A DNA stretch of 64,000 bases from Phyto melanocephala (taxonomy: Eukaryota; Arthropoda; Insecta; Diptera; Rhinophoridae). The DNA is taken from NCBI GenBank assembly GCA_941918925.1, contig OW799234.1:58446968-58510967 (forward strand), written 5' to 3'. The notes beneath the pieces were generated by a model. That model ran no database searches. It was not told the DNA's origin and was given only the letters and a program-made list of their open reading frames with translations. This document shows positions 25,090 through 37,086 of this stretch, one piece after another. The position numbers and the translations under genes are program-made. Numbering within the stretch: the stretch's first letter is position 1; the number at the start of each line of letters is the position of its first letter.

Positions 25090-25512
25090 ACATTAAGAGT
25101 CTCATCTAGGATAAGCAGTCACTAGTTGGAAGAATCTGTTTTCACAAAATTATAAAATGCAAAAAAATAAATTGTTTGTTATTCAGAAATTTCTATTCTG
25201 AACTTGAATCAATAGTTCTTATTACAAACTTCTAGATTTGTAAAGGTAGAATGTATAAAAAATACCATAAAAATCCGAAGAAATACTCTTTCAGATGGCA
25301 ACTATTTTCAGTCTAAACTGGGAGCAATAGTCTTTAATTTCAAAAATATAAACTTATAAACGTAGCAAATATAAAAACTACCATAAAGATCCGAAAAACT
25401 ACTTTCTTGGCTGCGCATACGATTTGCAGTCTCACGTCGGACCAATAATTTCTCAATTAAAAAATCTACTTCATAAACTTACAACATGCAAAAATCGTCA
25501 CAAAAGTTTCCG
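25090..25512. repeat. Degenerate tandem repeat, period about 117 bp
   Basis: Units begin near 25210, 25326 and 25443 with CAATAGTT / CAATAGTC / CAATAATT and share, in order, an ATAAACTT-type block, ACCATAAA(A/G)ATCCGAA and a CAGTCT(A/C) block. Two and a half diverged units are recognisable; sequence to the left may be an older unit. Confidence 0.5.
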
Positions 25513-25519
25513 TATCGTA

Positions 25520-25852
25520 AAGGGTGGTTAAATTTTAAGGAAGGTGTTGAATGTTAACCACACCTAAACGTTTTTTTACTGCATTTCGTTTGACATTTCT
25601 TAATTTCAGACCAAATCAATTTGAAACACGGAAATATACACAATCGAGCAAAGCTTTAAAGTTATTCAGGCTTATTATGAAAGTGGGTGTTCAAATCAAA
25701 ATGCATTTCAAAATTCATTTGGCCGATATATTGGTCCATACATAATTGAACTATACCAATGTTATCATAATAAAAAAAAATGATAATATTTTCCTAAATA
25801 TTTTTTTTTTGTATTCAAAATCAACATTGGCGCTTAAAATTTAACCATCCTT
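25520..25852 (+). mobile_element. 333-bp mariner-derived MITE
   Basis: AAGGGTGGTTAAATTTTAAG at the left and its complement (TTAACCATCCTT) at the right, flanked by TA at 25518-25519 and 25853-25854. It keeps the first ~170 bp (N-terminal relic) and the last ~110 bp of the same mariner family that rides in family A, with everything between deleted. Confidence 0.82.
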
Positions 25853-25854
25853 TA

Positions 25855-26630
25855 CAGGTTTCAAGTTTAAAATGTTTACGTTTCTATTTATCATTAAAAT
25901 ATTTTTATAGTTACGATTTTAAGTAAATAAATCTACTATTTTTTTATAACAGTAAATGTGTTTTAAAAAGTAAGACACTGTTTTCCTGAATTTCTCCTTT
26001 TAACCTTGTTATGAATGTGTTTTTCATGTTGACTAAATTACATAATTTTTCTGTCCGGTAAAGTCCCCCTACCCTTTTGTTTGAAATAATATATATTTTC
26101 CCCCTTTTAATACCTTTCATGTCCTCCTTAAATTGTAGAAAAATTTCACATAAATAGTTGTCCATATTCCGTTAAGCCTAGTATTCTATTTAATATTTTT
26201 TATGCATTTTTGTCAAATCCTATATAAAAAATTCGTCACAAGTACTTATGTAATAATGTTGCCTAATCAGCGTTCTATTTATAACGTTAAAACACATGAA
26301 CTATTTCTGTCAACATTTAAGCAACATTTTATTTCATATGAAATAATGTGAACAAAAGTTATTTCGTACAAGATTCAAAGCAAGAGCTTGTAAATTTGTT
26401 TTGATTGCTCGAATGAAAAATTATTTTTTAATATCAAATCCTTTGTGTGATATAACTAAAGTTGTACAACGTATTTTACGAATAAAACCAGAATACTAGA
26501 CTGTAGACGATAAAAACTATCTATTAATGTCATTTTCAATAATAAAAGAAATGTTAACTCCCTAAAATGTGCCAAAATCCTATTAATATTTTAAGGCTGA
26601 CGAACTTATAAAGGGTCCGCCAAATAACTT
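25855..26630. other. AT-rich stretch, nothing recognised
   Basis: No supported feature. The 73-codon minus-strand frame at 25944-26165 shows no domain. Confidence 0.4.
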
Positions 26631-26692
26631 TTTATACCTGCCACCAAAAAAATGGTGGGGGTATATTCATTTTGTCATTCCGTTTTCATATA
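26631..26692 (+). repeat. Family A 5'-end fragment
   Basis: TTTATACCTGCCACCAAAAA through TTTTGTCATTCCGTTTT matches the first ~60 bp of family A; homology then stops abruptly. Confidence 0.75.
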
Positions 26693-28087
26693 TAAAGATA
26701 TAGATTACAAAATCTTTCAATAGAAGTAATACAAGGAAGACTAGCAAGTGACTGAAGGTTTCAGTTAATAGGTTGATCTGTACTTATTTTAAAGCAATTT
26801 TACAACTGAAAATTTACCAAAATGATCCAAACGTAACAGAAGACGACGATTTAATTTTTATTCTTATTTAAATATTCCTAAAACAATTAATTTCAATATA
26901 AACATTACATGGTATTCCACTGAATATTAAAGACTTAATCTTTCGCATTATTTATTCTTGCATTTGTACATATAAACATATAAAAATGATGACAGTATTC
27001 ATTTCATTTCGCTTCGTTTTTTTTTTAAATTGTCATACAATGGTTTTGAATAATATTTGTAATAGGCCGATAAAAATTAAGCTATTTCAATACTATAGAT
27101 GGAAGAAGCATCAACCAACGGCTTTTAAACATGATGACTTTGATTTATTTATGCGAATAAGAAATGAACAGAAATAATAAAAATTTATCTCTCTGTATGT
27201 AGATTTATTAGTGCGTATGGTGCGATAATAAAAAGAAACCTGTAGGAAAATTTCAAATGAATACCTATAGTAAAACTTTTAATAAAATGAAAAACTAAAG
27301 TTAAAAAATTATAAACTAAAGAATCTAAAGAAGGATTTTTGTTATACAAACACAACAAATTTAATAAATTTTTCAATTCTCTATAATGATCTTGATGTGC
27401 CAATGCATAATTCGTTTTAAAGAAAAGTCATATTCACAATGTCAATACACACAACATAATTAGTAGTCAGTGTAGCATAAAAAATTCCCTACTGAGTATA
27501 CGTTTATAATATTTGTGTACATCTTTACACACAAGTAAACAAATAATTTACGTAAGTAAGTATGTTTATATTCCTAAAAATATAAATCAAAATATTGGTT
27601 AGAAAATTAGGCAACTAATTTGAAACGACAAATTGACATTAACTTGAATTGTCAGCCCATAAAGAAAAGAAAATAAATGGGCAAAAATGTAACACAATCA
27701 CAAATATAAACGGGAAAATAAAACTCATATTACTTATACTTATAATTTGTACGCACTAATATAGTAGTATATGTATGTAGATGAGCAAAAGGATAATATT
27801 TGTAAAACACCCTTAACTCAAGTTGAGTTGGCCAACCCCAACTTTATTACTAAAACACAGTGTCACACTTATAAAAGTACCTACTATAACAGCAGTGACA
27901 AACATAATGCATACATTAATATAAAACTATTGATTTACAAAACATATTTACACATACACACTCACTTACGCACACTCACTCGTACCCACATCCTATTGAA
28001 TATTCCTTTAAACGAATGTGTGTATTTGTATGAGCGGTTGTAAGTAAAGGGTGTGCAAGTTTGAAGTTTTAATGTTCAATATAAATT
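26693..28087. other. AT-rich stretch, nothing recognised
   Basis: Includes a 90-codon plus-strand frame (27771-28043) with composition typical of chance ORFs over a CACATACAC-rich tract. No motif supports a gene. Confidence 0.4.
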
Positions 28088-28552
28088 GCCACAGGGAGAT
28101 GATCCAAAGTTTTTTATGGCAAAAATAGATGATTTAGACCTAGCGAATATCGATGCCTTACTTCCTCAACCTTGTATCTTAAAAAGTAAAATTTTTCAGG
28201 AGAGAGACAAAAAACGTTTCATCTTTTTATACTTCGGTGTTTGGTTAAAAGTTTAATTTCAATTATTTAGGAAGTGATTACATTTATGTATATTAGTAGT
28301 AATAATATAAGTTGGTGCAGTAATGGAACACAAAAATAGCAATCGCTTGATATTAAAAAGTCAAAACCGTATTTTTTTAAGTAACGATGTTGAGGAAGTA
28401 ACGCACCGATATGACGATTCAACAGGATAGTGTCAGTTGCCATACGTCAGTAGAAACAATGGACGTTAAAAGACAAGTTCCAAAAACTTACTATCTCTCA
28501 TAGAACTCTCCGCCAAGATCTTTAAAATATTTTTTGTTAGGTTTTTTTAAAT
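28088..28552 (+). pseudogene. Mariner transposase remnant split by a MITE
   Basis: Upstream part reads FFMAKIDDLDLANID (about 28108-28153); downstream, after the MITE, DMTIQQDSVSCHTSVETM (about 28410-28465), then PPRSLKYFLLGFF near 28510-28550. Put in order these parallel the family block around the second catalytic Asp (ELxxMDVDDMWFQQDGATCHT) and the PPRSCD..DYFLWGY block. Family A copy 5 abuts the right edge at 28553 and cuts it off. Nonfunctional. Confidence 0.62.
28150..28411. mobile_element. ~260-bp MITE inside the mariner remnant
   Basis: Left arm ATCGATGCCTTACTTCCTCA (28150-28169) and right arm whose complement is ATCGGTGCGTTACTTCCTCA (28411-28392) form inverted ends of about 26 bp. 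The insert divides mariner transposase codons that would otherwise adjoin, which fixes it as an insertion. Target duplication may be ATCGAT/ACCGAT or shorter. Confidence 0.62.
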
Positions 28553-30726
28553 AACAAGTAAGAGCACTATATTCGGCTGTGCCGAATCTTTTATACCCAC
28601 CACCAATTTTGTGTACATTTAAAGCACAATATTTATTATTTTGTTAATCGCTATAAATATCTTTATAATAAAATATGTATCACTTTCTTTGTAGAGGGTG
28701 GTTACATTTTAAGGGCCCATGTTGAAGGTGAACTACACCTAGTATTTAAATTTGTTTTCTGCATTTCACTTGACATTTCTCAATCTCAAACTTACTCAAT
28801 TTGATCCGTGGAAAGATATGCAAATGAGCAACGCTTTAAAGTTATTCAGGTTTTCAATAAAAATGGGCGTTCAAATCAAAATGCATTTTGTGCACTTTGT
28901 AATTCTTTTGATGAACATAATCGTTTAAATTCGTCCACAATCGGGAGAATTGTAAAAAATATTTTAATTTCTGCAAAACAGGTCTGTATAAAATGTTAGA
29001 AAATCTGTGAATACCTTTTTAGTTCGTTGAATGGGAACCACTGCTGGTTTTGTGATAGTGTGGCAAAAGAGCAATTAACCTAGCCTGATCATCATGCCCA
29101 ACAACTGACCATCAACATTGTCATTGAAAATTTGGACCATCAGATAGAGGAGTGGCGCGAAGGATGGGGGGGGAATGCTTTTGGCCAATATTTTGTTAAA
29201 TACATAATTGAACCATACAAATATTATCGTTACAAAAAGAAATAATAATAATTTCCAAAATAATTTGTTTTGTATTTAAATTCAACATCGGCCCTTAAAA
29301 TTTAACCACCCTTTATAACTTCGATATGCTACTAAAATGCTTTTGTAAATGTAGTCTTTTAGTGAAAGTGGGCGTTAAAGTAGGAGTGTCAATATAGTTT
29401 CTGCTAATAAATACAATTTAGATATTTCAATATAGTCCTTTATTTTCCCAAAAACTTTGTCAATAGAGAAATTACAAGAATTTAAGATAAACCGTTATAT
29501 GGGAGATAGGCGTTAAAGTAGGCGTGTCACCTAAACTTTTTGGCACAACAATAACATTGATTAGAAGGATATAGTTGGCAGATTTGATCATCATACCTCT
29601 AATTTTGGCGGTTTTATGAGCTTTTTAAATTTCATTAACGGTAGATGACGTGAAAAGTAGGCGTTATAGTAGGCGTGTCAAAGTTATTTATGCGAATGAG
29701 TACAACTTGGGTATTTCAATATAGCCCTTTATTATTCCAAAATCTTTATTAATAGAGAAATTATATGAATTTTAGGTAAAACGTTATATGGGAGGTGGGC
29801 GTAAAAGTGGGTGTGGCAACTTAATTTTCTAGCACAGTAATAAAATTGCCTAGGGGGATATATGTAGCAATTTGGATCATCATACCTCTAATTTTGGCGG
29901 TTTTATGAGCTTTTAAATTTCATTAACGGTACATAACGTGAAAAATGGGCGTTGTAGGCGGTACAAAGTGATTTTTGCGAATGAGCACAACTTAGGTGTT
30001 TCAATATAGCCCTTTATTATTCCAAAATCTTAATTAATAGAGAAATTATATGAATTTTAGGTAAAACGTTATATGGGAGGTGGGCGTAAAAGTAGGCGTG
30101 GCACATTGATTTTCCGTTACAAAAAAACGTCTCACCAAAAAGCAAAGTGTGCGAAATTTCAGAGTCGTACATCCAATTTTGTTACTTTTATGACGTTTTT
30201 GTTTTTAAATATACCGAAAAATACACTGTGCGGTATAAATTTTCGTACATTTTGATCGATAACTCCTCTCCTAATGCATAGATTTAGATAATTTTCGGGG
30301 AGAAATATTTTTTTTACTCAGGAAATATGTATCCAAAGTTTCATGAGTCTACGTTAATGCGTTTGGACACAATTCCATTTTATTCGATGTTCGAAGGACA
30401 CGGTTTTTTCGACCTACTCTTGCTTTTCGAGCTATAACTCTCTTCCTAATACTCCGATTTAGCCCATTTTCAATACCAACCAACCAACAAACCTTGTCTA
30501 TAAGAAAGATTCTGGCAAAATTTGAGCCCCCTAGCTTTTTTAGTGCGACCTCTATCGTGCTTTTAACAGACGGACAGACGGACGGACATAGCTAGATCGT
30601 CATCAAATCAAACCCTGATTCAGAATATAAATACTTTATGGGGTCTAAAATGGATATTTCGATGTGTTACAAACGGAATGACAAAATGAATATACCCCCA
30701 CCATTTTTTTGGTGGCGCGTATAAAA
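28553..30726 (-). mobile_element. Family A Helentron-like element, copy 5
   Basis: Complete minus-strand copy, three ~290-bp repeat units (29365, 29655, 29945), (GTCY)n at 30565-30590 and both ends. The 5' end has GGTGGCGCGTATA instead of GGTGGCGGGTATA. Its mariner passenger preserves the N-terminal frame better than others. Confidence 0.8.
28694..29313 (+). mobile_element. Mariner passenger in family A copy 5
   Basis: TA-flanked, with GAGGGTGGTTACATTTTAAG and complementary right end. A 63-codon frame (28808-28999) reads NEQRFKVIQVFNKNGRSNQ, then SSTIGRIVKN, the helix-turn-helix half of a mariner transposase. The catalytic domain is absent, so this is a dead derivative. Confidence 0.8.
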
Positions 30727-31318
30727 AGTATACATCAGTAATGTCACATCATTATGATACATCATATTGGCAACAGTTTATTGAAAACGTCACTGAGAAT
30801 TTTGGTAAAAAATTGGAAACCTACTGAGCCAGTAGTGGGGTCAGACCGATATAAATTTTCCATTTTTGACCGGAATACCTTTTAATATCTAAAAAAAATT
30901 TTTCTTATTAAAATTGATATGATATTTTTTTTGATTTGGACACCCTTTATGTTTGTATTTATATGTATGTAACACACACATACAAATATATTTAAATTTG
31001 TTTGTTTTTTTAGTTGATTCTTCGTTACTTCTCTTAGCAACGGACCAAAAAGTGAAGTGACCTTAATTTTGGACATAAATAAAATATCATACATGTTGTG
31101 TTAGCCTGGTCTGTCCTTCATTAAATTTCATTAAAATTAATCCACCTCCTAAAGTGCTTACAAATATTCGCATGCATATAAAATTTCATTCAAACACATA
31201 CAAGCAGATACACAGAGTTATTCTTGAACCCAGTCTCAAAAGAACATATGCATACACAACATACTTATGTAAATAACTAAACAAATTTCACAACATCCAA
31301 CTACTCAGGCATATGTCC
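30727..31318. other. AT-rich stretch, nothing recognised
   Basis: No supported feature. Confidence 0.4.
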
Positions 31319-31511
31319 TTGGGCGTAACTAGACCATTCTGAATGGTGTATTGCTCCCTTAGAATTGCTTCTTAAAAAAAATGTAAAAAAAATTACCATT
31401 AAAATTAATTATATATTTAAAATTACTCATATTAAGTTTAAGTTTTATGAAAAAAAAAAAAATATTTTTGTTTTTGCCGCCCTCACAGAAAATTTGTAGC
31501 TACGCCAATGC
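31319..31511. mobile_element. Possible MITE with GGCGTAGCTA-type ends
   Basis: TTGGGCGTAACTAG at the left and CTAGC-like TTGTAGCTACGCCAA at the right are imperfect inverted complements over about 14 bp; interior is T/A-rich with a GCCGCCCTC patch near the right edge. Evidence is limited to these ends. Confidence 0.35.
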
Positions 31512-31578
31512 ATTAGTCACACATTCATATTGAATTAAAAAAAATCTTTTGAATGTAAATTTAAAAAGAAGCAAAAAA

Positions 31579-33790
31579 AACAAGTAAGAGCACTATATTC
31601 GGCTGTGCCGAATCTTTTATACCCACCACCAATTTTGTGTACATTTCAAGCACAATATTTATTATTTTGTTACTCATTATGGATTAATCTTTTTATAATA
31701 AAATATGTATCACTTTCTTTGTATAGGGTGGTTAAATTTTAAGGGCCCATGTTGAAGGTGAAGTACACCTAGTCTTTAAATTTGTTTTCTGCATTTCATT
31801 TGACATTTCTCAATCTCAAACTTACTCAATTTGATCCGTGGAAAGATACGCAAATGAGCAACGCTTTAAAGTTATTTAGGTTTTTTATGAAAATGGGCGT
31901 TCAAATCAAAATGCATTTTGTGCACTTCGTAATTCTTTTGATCAACATAATCATTCAAATTAATCCACAATCGGGAAAATTGTAAAAAATATTTAAATTT
32001 CTGCAAAACAGGTCTGTATAAAATGTCAGAAAATCTGTGAATGCCTTCTTATTTCGTTGAATGGGAAGCATTGCTGTTTTTTGCGATAGTGTGGCAAAAG
32101 AGCAGTCAACCTCGACTCATCATCGTGCCCAACAATTGAGCATCAACATTGTCATTGAAAATTTGGACCATCAGATAGAGGAGTGGCGCCAAAGATGGGG
32201 GGGGGCCATTTGGCCGATATTTTGTTAAATACATAATTGAACCGTACAAATATTATCATTACAAAAAGAAATAATAATAATTTCCTAAATAATTTGTTTT
32301 TTATTTAAATTCAACATCAGCCCTTAAAATTTAACCACCCTTTATAACTTCGATATGCTACTAAAAGGCTTTTGTAAATGTAGTCTTTCAATGAAAGTGG
32401 GCGTTAAAGTAGGCGTGTCAATAAAGTTTCTGCTAATAAATACAACTTAGATATTTCAATATAGTTCTTTATTTTCCCAAAAACTTTGTCAATAGAGAAA
32501 TTACATGAATTTAAGATAAACCGTTATATGGGAGGTAGGCGTTAAAGTGGGCGTGTCACCTAAACTTTTTGGCACAACAACTTCATTGATTAGAAGGATA
32601 TACGTAGCAAATTTGATCATCATACATCAAATTTTGGCGGTTTTATGAGTTTTGAAATTTCATTAACGGTAGATAACGTGAAAAGTGGGCGTTATAGTAG
32701 GCGTGTCAAAGTTATTTTTGCGAATGAGTACATTTTAGATGTTTCAATACAGCCTTTTATTATTGCAAAATCTTTTTTAATAGAGAAATTATATGAATTT
32801 CAGGTAAAACGTTATATGGGAGGTGGGCGTAAAAGTGGGCGTGGCACCTTAATTTTTTTGTACAATAATGACATTGCCTAGAGAGATATACGTAGCAAAT
32901 TTGATCATCATACCTTTAATTTTGGGGGTTTTATGAGCTTTTAAATTTCATTAAGGCTAGATAACGTGAAAAGTGGGCGTTATAGTAGGCGTGTCAAAGT
33001 TATTTTTGCGAATGAGTACATTTTAGGTGTTTCAATATAGCCCTTTATAATTCCAAAATCTTTATTACTAGAGAAATTATATCAATTTTAGGTAAAACGT
33101 TATATGGGAGGTGGGGGTAAAAGTGGGCGTGGCACATTGATTTTCCGTAAAAAAAAAGCCTTTCAGCAAAAAGCAAAGTGTGCAAAATTTCAGAGTCGTA
33201 CATCCAATTTTGTTGCTTTTATGACGTTTTTGTTTTTAAATATACCGAAAAATACACTGTGCGGTATAAATTTTCGTACATTTTGATCGATAACTCCTTT
33301 CCTAATGATTAGATTTAGGTAATTTTTGGTGAGAAATATTGCTTTGACTCGGGAAATATATATTCGAAGTTTCATGACTGTACGTTAAGCCGTTTGGACA
33401 CAATACCATTTTATTCGATGTTCGTAGGACACGGTTTTTTCGACCTACTCTTGCATTCCGAGCTATAACTCACTTCCTAATATTCCGATATAGCCCATTT
33501 TCAATACCAAACAAACCTTGTCTATAAGAAAGATTCTGGCAAAATTTGAGCCTCCTAGCTTTTTCGGTGCGACCTCTATCGTGCTTTCAACAGACGGACA
33601 GACGGACAGACGGACAGACGGACAGACGGACAGACGGACAGACGGACGGACATAGCTAGATCGTCATCAAATCAAACCCTGATTCAGAATATATATACTT
33701 TATGGGGTCTAAAATGGATATTTCGATGTGTTACAAACGGAATGACAAAATGAATATACCCCCACCATTTTTTTGGTGGTGGGTATAAAA
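31579..33790 (-). mobile_element. Family A Helentron-like element, copy 6 (recent)
   Basis: Complete 2.21-kb copy, nearly identical to copy 4 at 20965-23184 (offset 10,614 bp) while the DNA on both sides is unrelated. It holds three repeat units, the mariner passenger and a (GACGGACA)n tract at 33590-33655 one unit shorter than in copy 4. Its left edge is preceded by A residues and its right edge followed by AAA, consistent with insertion into a T/A run. Confidence 0.85.
31724..32342 (+). mobile_element. Mariner passenger in family A copy 6
   Basis: Same structure and TA-flanked ends as the passenger in copy 4, with a C at 32022 where copy 4 has T. Confidence 0.78.
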
Positions 33791-34029
33791 ATCTAAAAAT
33801 ATATCTAGCACAAAACCAGGGGAAAAGGATATTTAACCATATAAAAAAAATTAATAATTTAATTAATAAGTACTTGTTTTAGTAACCATAAAACAAGTTG
33901 TTTATATACTTTAATAAAAAGTTCAACCAGTGCCGAATTTAATCGTCTTCTTCACGAAGTAATTGTCGTCCATGAATAACTGTCACAGTATAAGTTTCTA
34001 GTTGGATTTTGCAAGAAATTATCGTAAAT

Positions 34030-35640
34030 AAAAATTTTATTGATAAGTCCACGTGATATGTGACATCACTGTAGTAGCAGAAAAGGTGAAACTCATCTTA
34101 GAGCCTTCTCGCGAGGCTCAATGTATCGGCTTTTTTAACCGCTTATGTCCTTCGAATAGCAAGAGGTCTCTGTCGAGAGGATTGGGATGGACCGTCAGTC
34201 TGTTTACGTACCTGCGCGAATACTTTGTTTCTTCAGAAACAGTGGGAATATTTAGATCTCGGTGAATGTAGGTATTACGTACGTACCATGGTGCGGCGAC
34301 AATTTGTCTGAGTATCTTAGACTGTCTTCTTTGAAGTTTTTGGATATTTGATGCACAGGCTGTACCCCATAGCTGGATGCCGTAAGTCCATATTGGCTTT
34401 ATAATGGTCTTACACAAGAGGACTTTGTTTTCCAGAGCAAGTGTAGATTTTTGGCCGATAAGCCAATGTAGCTTTGAGGTTTTGAGTTTCATAGCCGATA
34501 TTTTAGCCTCAATGTGACGGGACCATGTTAGGCGACGATCAAGGTGCATTCCTAAATACTTAACTTGATTCTCCACCGGGACGGGGATGTTATTTATTTT
34601 TATCGCTGGGCAATTGTCTCTTCTAAGCGTAAAAGTCACGTGAGCCATTTGGACGGATTTACTTTTATTTTCCATAGACTCAACCATTTCTCTAGTTCAT
34701 GTATATGAGTCTGTAATTGTTGAGAAGCAGTTGTTCGGTCACTGCTTACACTTATAAGGGCGGTGTCATCGGCAAACGTTGACGTGTATATGTTCGGGCT
34801 CGTTGGCATATCTGCCGTAAGGATAACATATAACAGTCGGCCGAGTATGCTGCCCTGTGCGACGCCAGCAGAAATCTTCTTGATGGAGGAAAATTGACCC
34901 TTACATCTTACTTTAAACGACCTGCCCCTCAAGTAGCTCTGGAAGAGTTTATGTGTGTTTTGTGGAAGTTTCTCTAATTTTTACGGGTAGGCCATCATGC
35001 CAAACTTTGTCGAATGCTTAAGAAATATCTATAAACAAAGCTGAACAGTATTGTTTTTTTCTCGAATGCCGTCCTAATCATGATGACAATTCTGTGGACT
35101 TGTTTGATGGTGCCATGTCCTTCACGAAAACCAAACTGGTATTCTGGAATAATGTTTTGCATCCTAAGGTAAGGAGTTAAGCTCTGTAGAAGCATTTTTT
35201 CGAATAACTTCGATAGAATTGGTAACAAGCTAATCGGTCTATACGAAGTAATTTGACTTTGGTCTTTTCCTTGCTTCGGAATCATAACGATTGTGGACCT
35301 TTTCCACAAATTTGGGAAACAACCCACTCGTAGTACAGCATTAAATATGAAGAGTATAATTCTCAAGCCAGACGTAGGGAGGTTTATTATCATCAAACCT
35401 GTGATATTGTCAGGTCCGGTTGATTTTTTGCTATTAATTTTGCTAATCGCCGACTTTAATGAAGAGAAACGAAATTTAATCGGGATATTTATGGTGTCGC
35501 TAATGATGGGAGGACTAGGGGGAACATTTACATCATTTGGTGTAAAAACGCTTTCTAAGTGTGTAGCGAAGGCGTTTACCTTTTCGGTTGAGTTTTTAGC
35601 CCAGGTTTGATTTTGTAAATATGACTCCATACAAAATCAG
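34030..35640 (-). mobile_element. Jockey-type non-LTR retrotransposon, 5' truncated
   Basis: A minus-strand reverse transcriptase region without upstream ORF1 or endonuclease, consistent with 5' truncation during target-primed insertion. After the last codons come about 85 bp of 3' sequence including AATAAA near 34035. No poly(A) tail or target duplication is clear. Confidence 0.7.
34118..35630 (-). pseudogene. Jockey-clade reverse transcriptase pseudogene
   Basis: Three overlapping frames make up one broken reverse transcriptase. First (35630-34995): KINSKKSTGPDNI, then FPNLWKRSTIVMIPKQGKD, SYRPISLLPILSKLFEKML and PEYQFGFREGHGTIKQVHRI, the fingers and early palm; it goes out of frame at the segment corresponding to the first catalytic Asp. 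Second (34932-34636): GVAQGSILGRLLYVI and TFADDTALISV, the catalytic YADD-type box, here FADD. Third (34687-34118): VKYLGMHLDRRLTWSRHI, LLCKTIIKPIWTYGIQLWG and NPLDRDLLLFEGHKRLKK at the C terminus, features of the Jockey clade. The enzyme would copy its own RNA at a nicked target; at least two frame changes and an in-frame stop disable this copy. Confidence 0.78.
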
Positions 35641-36065
35641 CTTTTGTCATCGATGACATCATATTGTCTCCCTTTATCACGAATAAACATGTCAAAGTCC
35701 AGTTAACATATAGAATATGAAAAAGTATTTTCAAAGTCAGATCAAAATAATTTGTTTTCTTTATAAAATTTTTAAGTCATATCTAGGGATATAGCACAGA
35801 CTAAACCAATACTACACATTTTATAACTAGTAGTAAATAGTTTAAACTACGAAGTGCATCAGAATAATAAACTGTCTAGTCACAGCTAGTGTTTTGAAAT
35901 ATTTTCGAAATTTTACGTAAAGTTGTAATATATGTATATGTAAGTATATAAGATATACTCTTATAATAGTTATGACTATGACAGTTTTTGTTTAGAGCTA
36001 AGTTTTTACATAAGTTATATTATTAATTAATGAATTACTTAAAAATCTGAACGAAATTGTGATCC
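35641..36065. other. AT-rich stretch, nothing recognised
   Basis: No supported feature. Confidence 0.4.
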
Positions 36066-36960
36066 AACCATAACGAGCGATGTTAATTGTGAGTCAAATC
36101 ATAAAGTCTAGTTTTCGCCGACATTGATTTGACACTTCTTGGTTTCAGTTTTTGACAAATTAAACCTTTAAGAGGTGCACAGCCGAACAGCACGTTTAGA
36201 TTGCTGAATCTTTTTTGGAAAAATTAGTGTTAAAGTCAAAATGTATTTTGTGGACCTCGTGATTTTTTGGTCAACTTAATCGAACAAATGTGTCCATAAT
36301 CGGGAAAATTGTGCGCAAAGCTTAGCAATCCAAATATGTAGGAATGCAAAAATTCCTTTGCGTTTTTGTTCATGTCGCTCTGCGGAAAATAATGCTGTTG
36401 TTCGCAATAGTATGGCAGAAGAGCCGTTAATCCCGAACATCTCTCAAACATCACTGATGTGAATTTTGAATAAAGATAATAATTTTTATCTTATATAATT
36501 ATATTTTAATTTGTATGCTTTCAAGTCTCAATTGACTTGTGTGTGTGCTGATATTTTCAAGGGTCGCCTAATATTTGGTTAAGCACATAGCAGTAAATGG
36601 TGACTTTAGAAAAAATCATCTTCAGCGACGAGGCACGCTTTCACCGCAGTGTATTCGTAAGCAAAGTTGCCGCATTTGTGCAAATAGGAATCTACGAGTG
36701 ATTGTTACAAAGAGTGATAACTTGGTGCGGATTACGGGAGTTCGACGTCAGTGGGCCGTAATTCTTCAAAAATGAGTTCGGCACAACAGTTACCGTGGAT
36801 GGTATTCGCTACTACTAGATGAATATGTATTTCTTGTGGCCAGTAATTAAGATGGACCTAGAGGATATTTGATTCCAAAAGAATGATGGCCATCATAACA
36901 ATGGCTCCTTGGAGCAAAAGTAGCGAGCATTTGGCTGAATTATCAAGGATCATAGTAAAA
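36066..36960 (+). pseudogene. Mariner (DD41D-type) remnant, heavily decayed
   Basis: Pieces in order on the plus strand: FWSTLIEQM-like N-terminal debris at 36230-36310 matching the passenger family's helix-turn-helix, then EKIIFSDEARFHRSVFVSK (about 36610-36665, first catalytic Asp), FGTTVTVDGIRYY (about 36780-36820) and KMDLEDI (about 36850). Frames change several times and the remaining C-terminal half is lost. No terminal repeats can be defined. Confidence 0.6.
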
Positions 36961-37086
36961 ATTATTAAAATAATTATCTGAAAATTTTTTGGTTTATTTG
37001 CAATTAGCATCGTGCATTTTGATGCACGACACCAGATTTTTGTGCCATTTGAAAGTAGGTTTAAGAATATTAAAGTTTCATTTGTA

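Noticed and set aside
35293..35610. 105-codon plus-strand frame
   Set aside because: Antisense to the Jockey-type reverse transcriptase segment.
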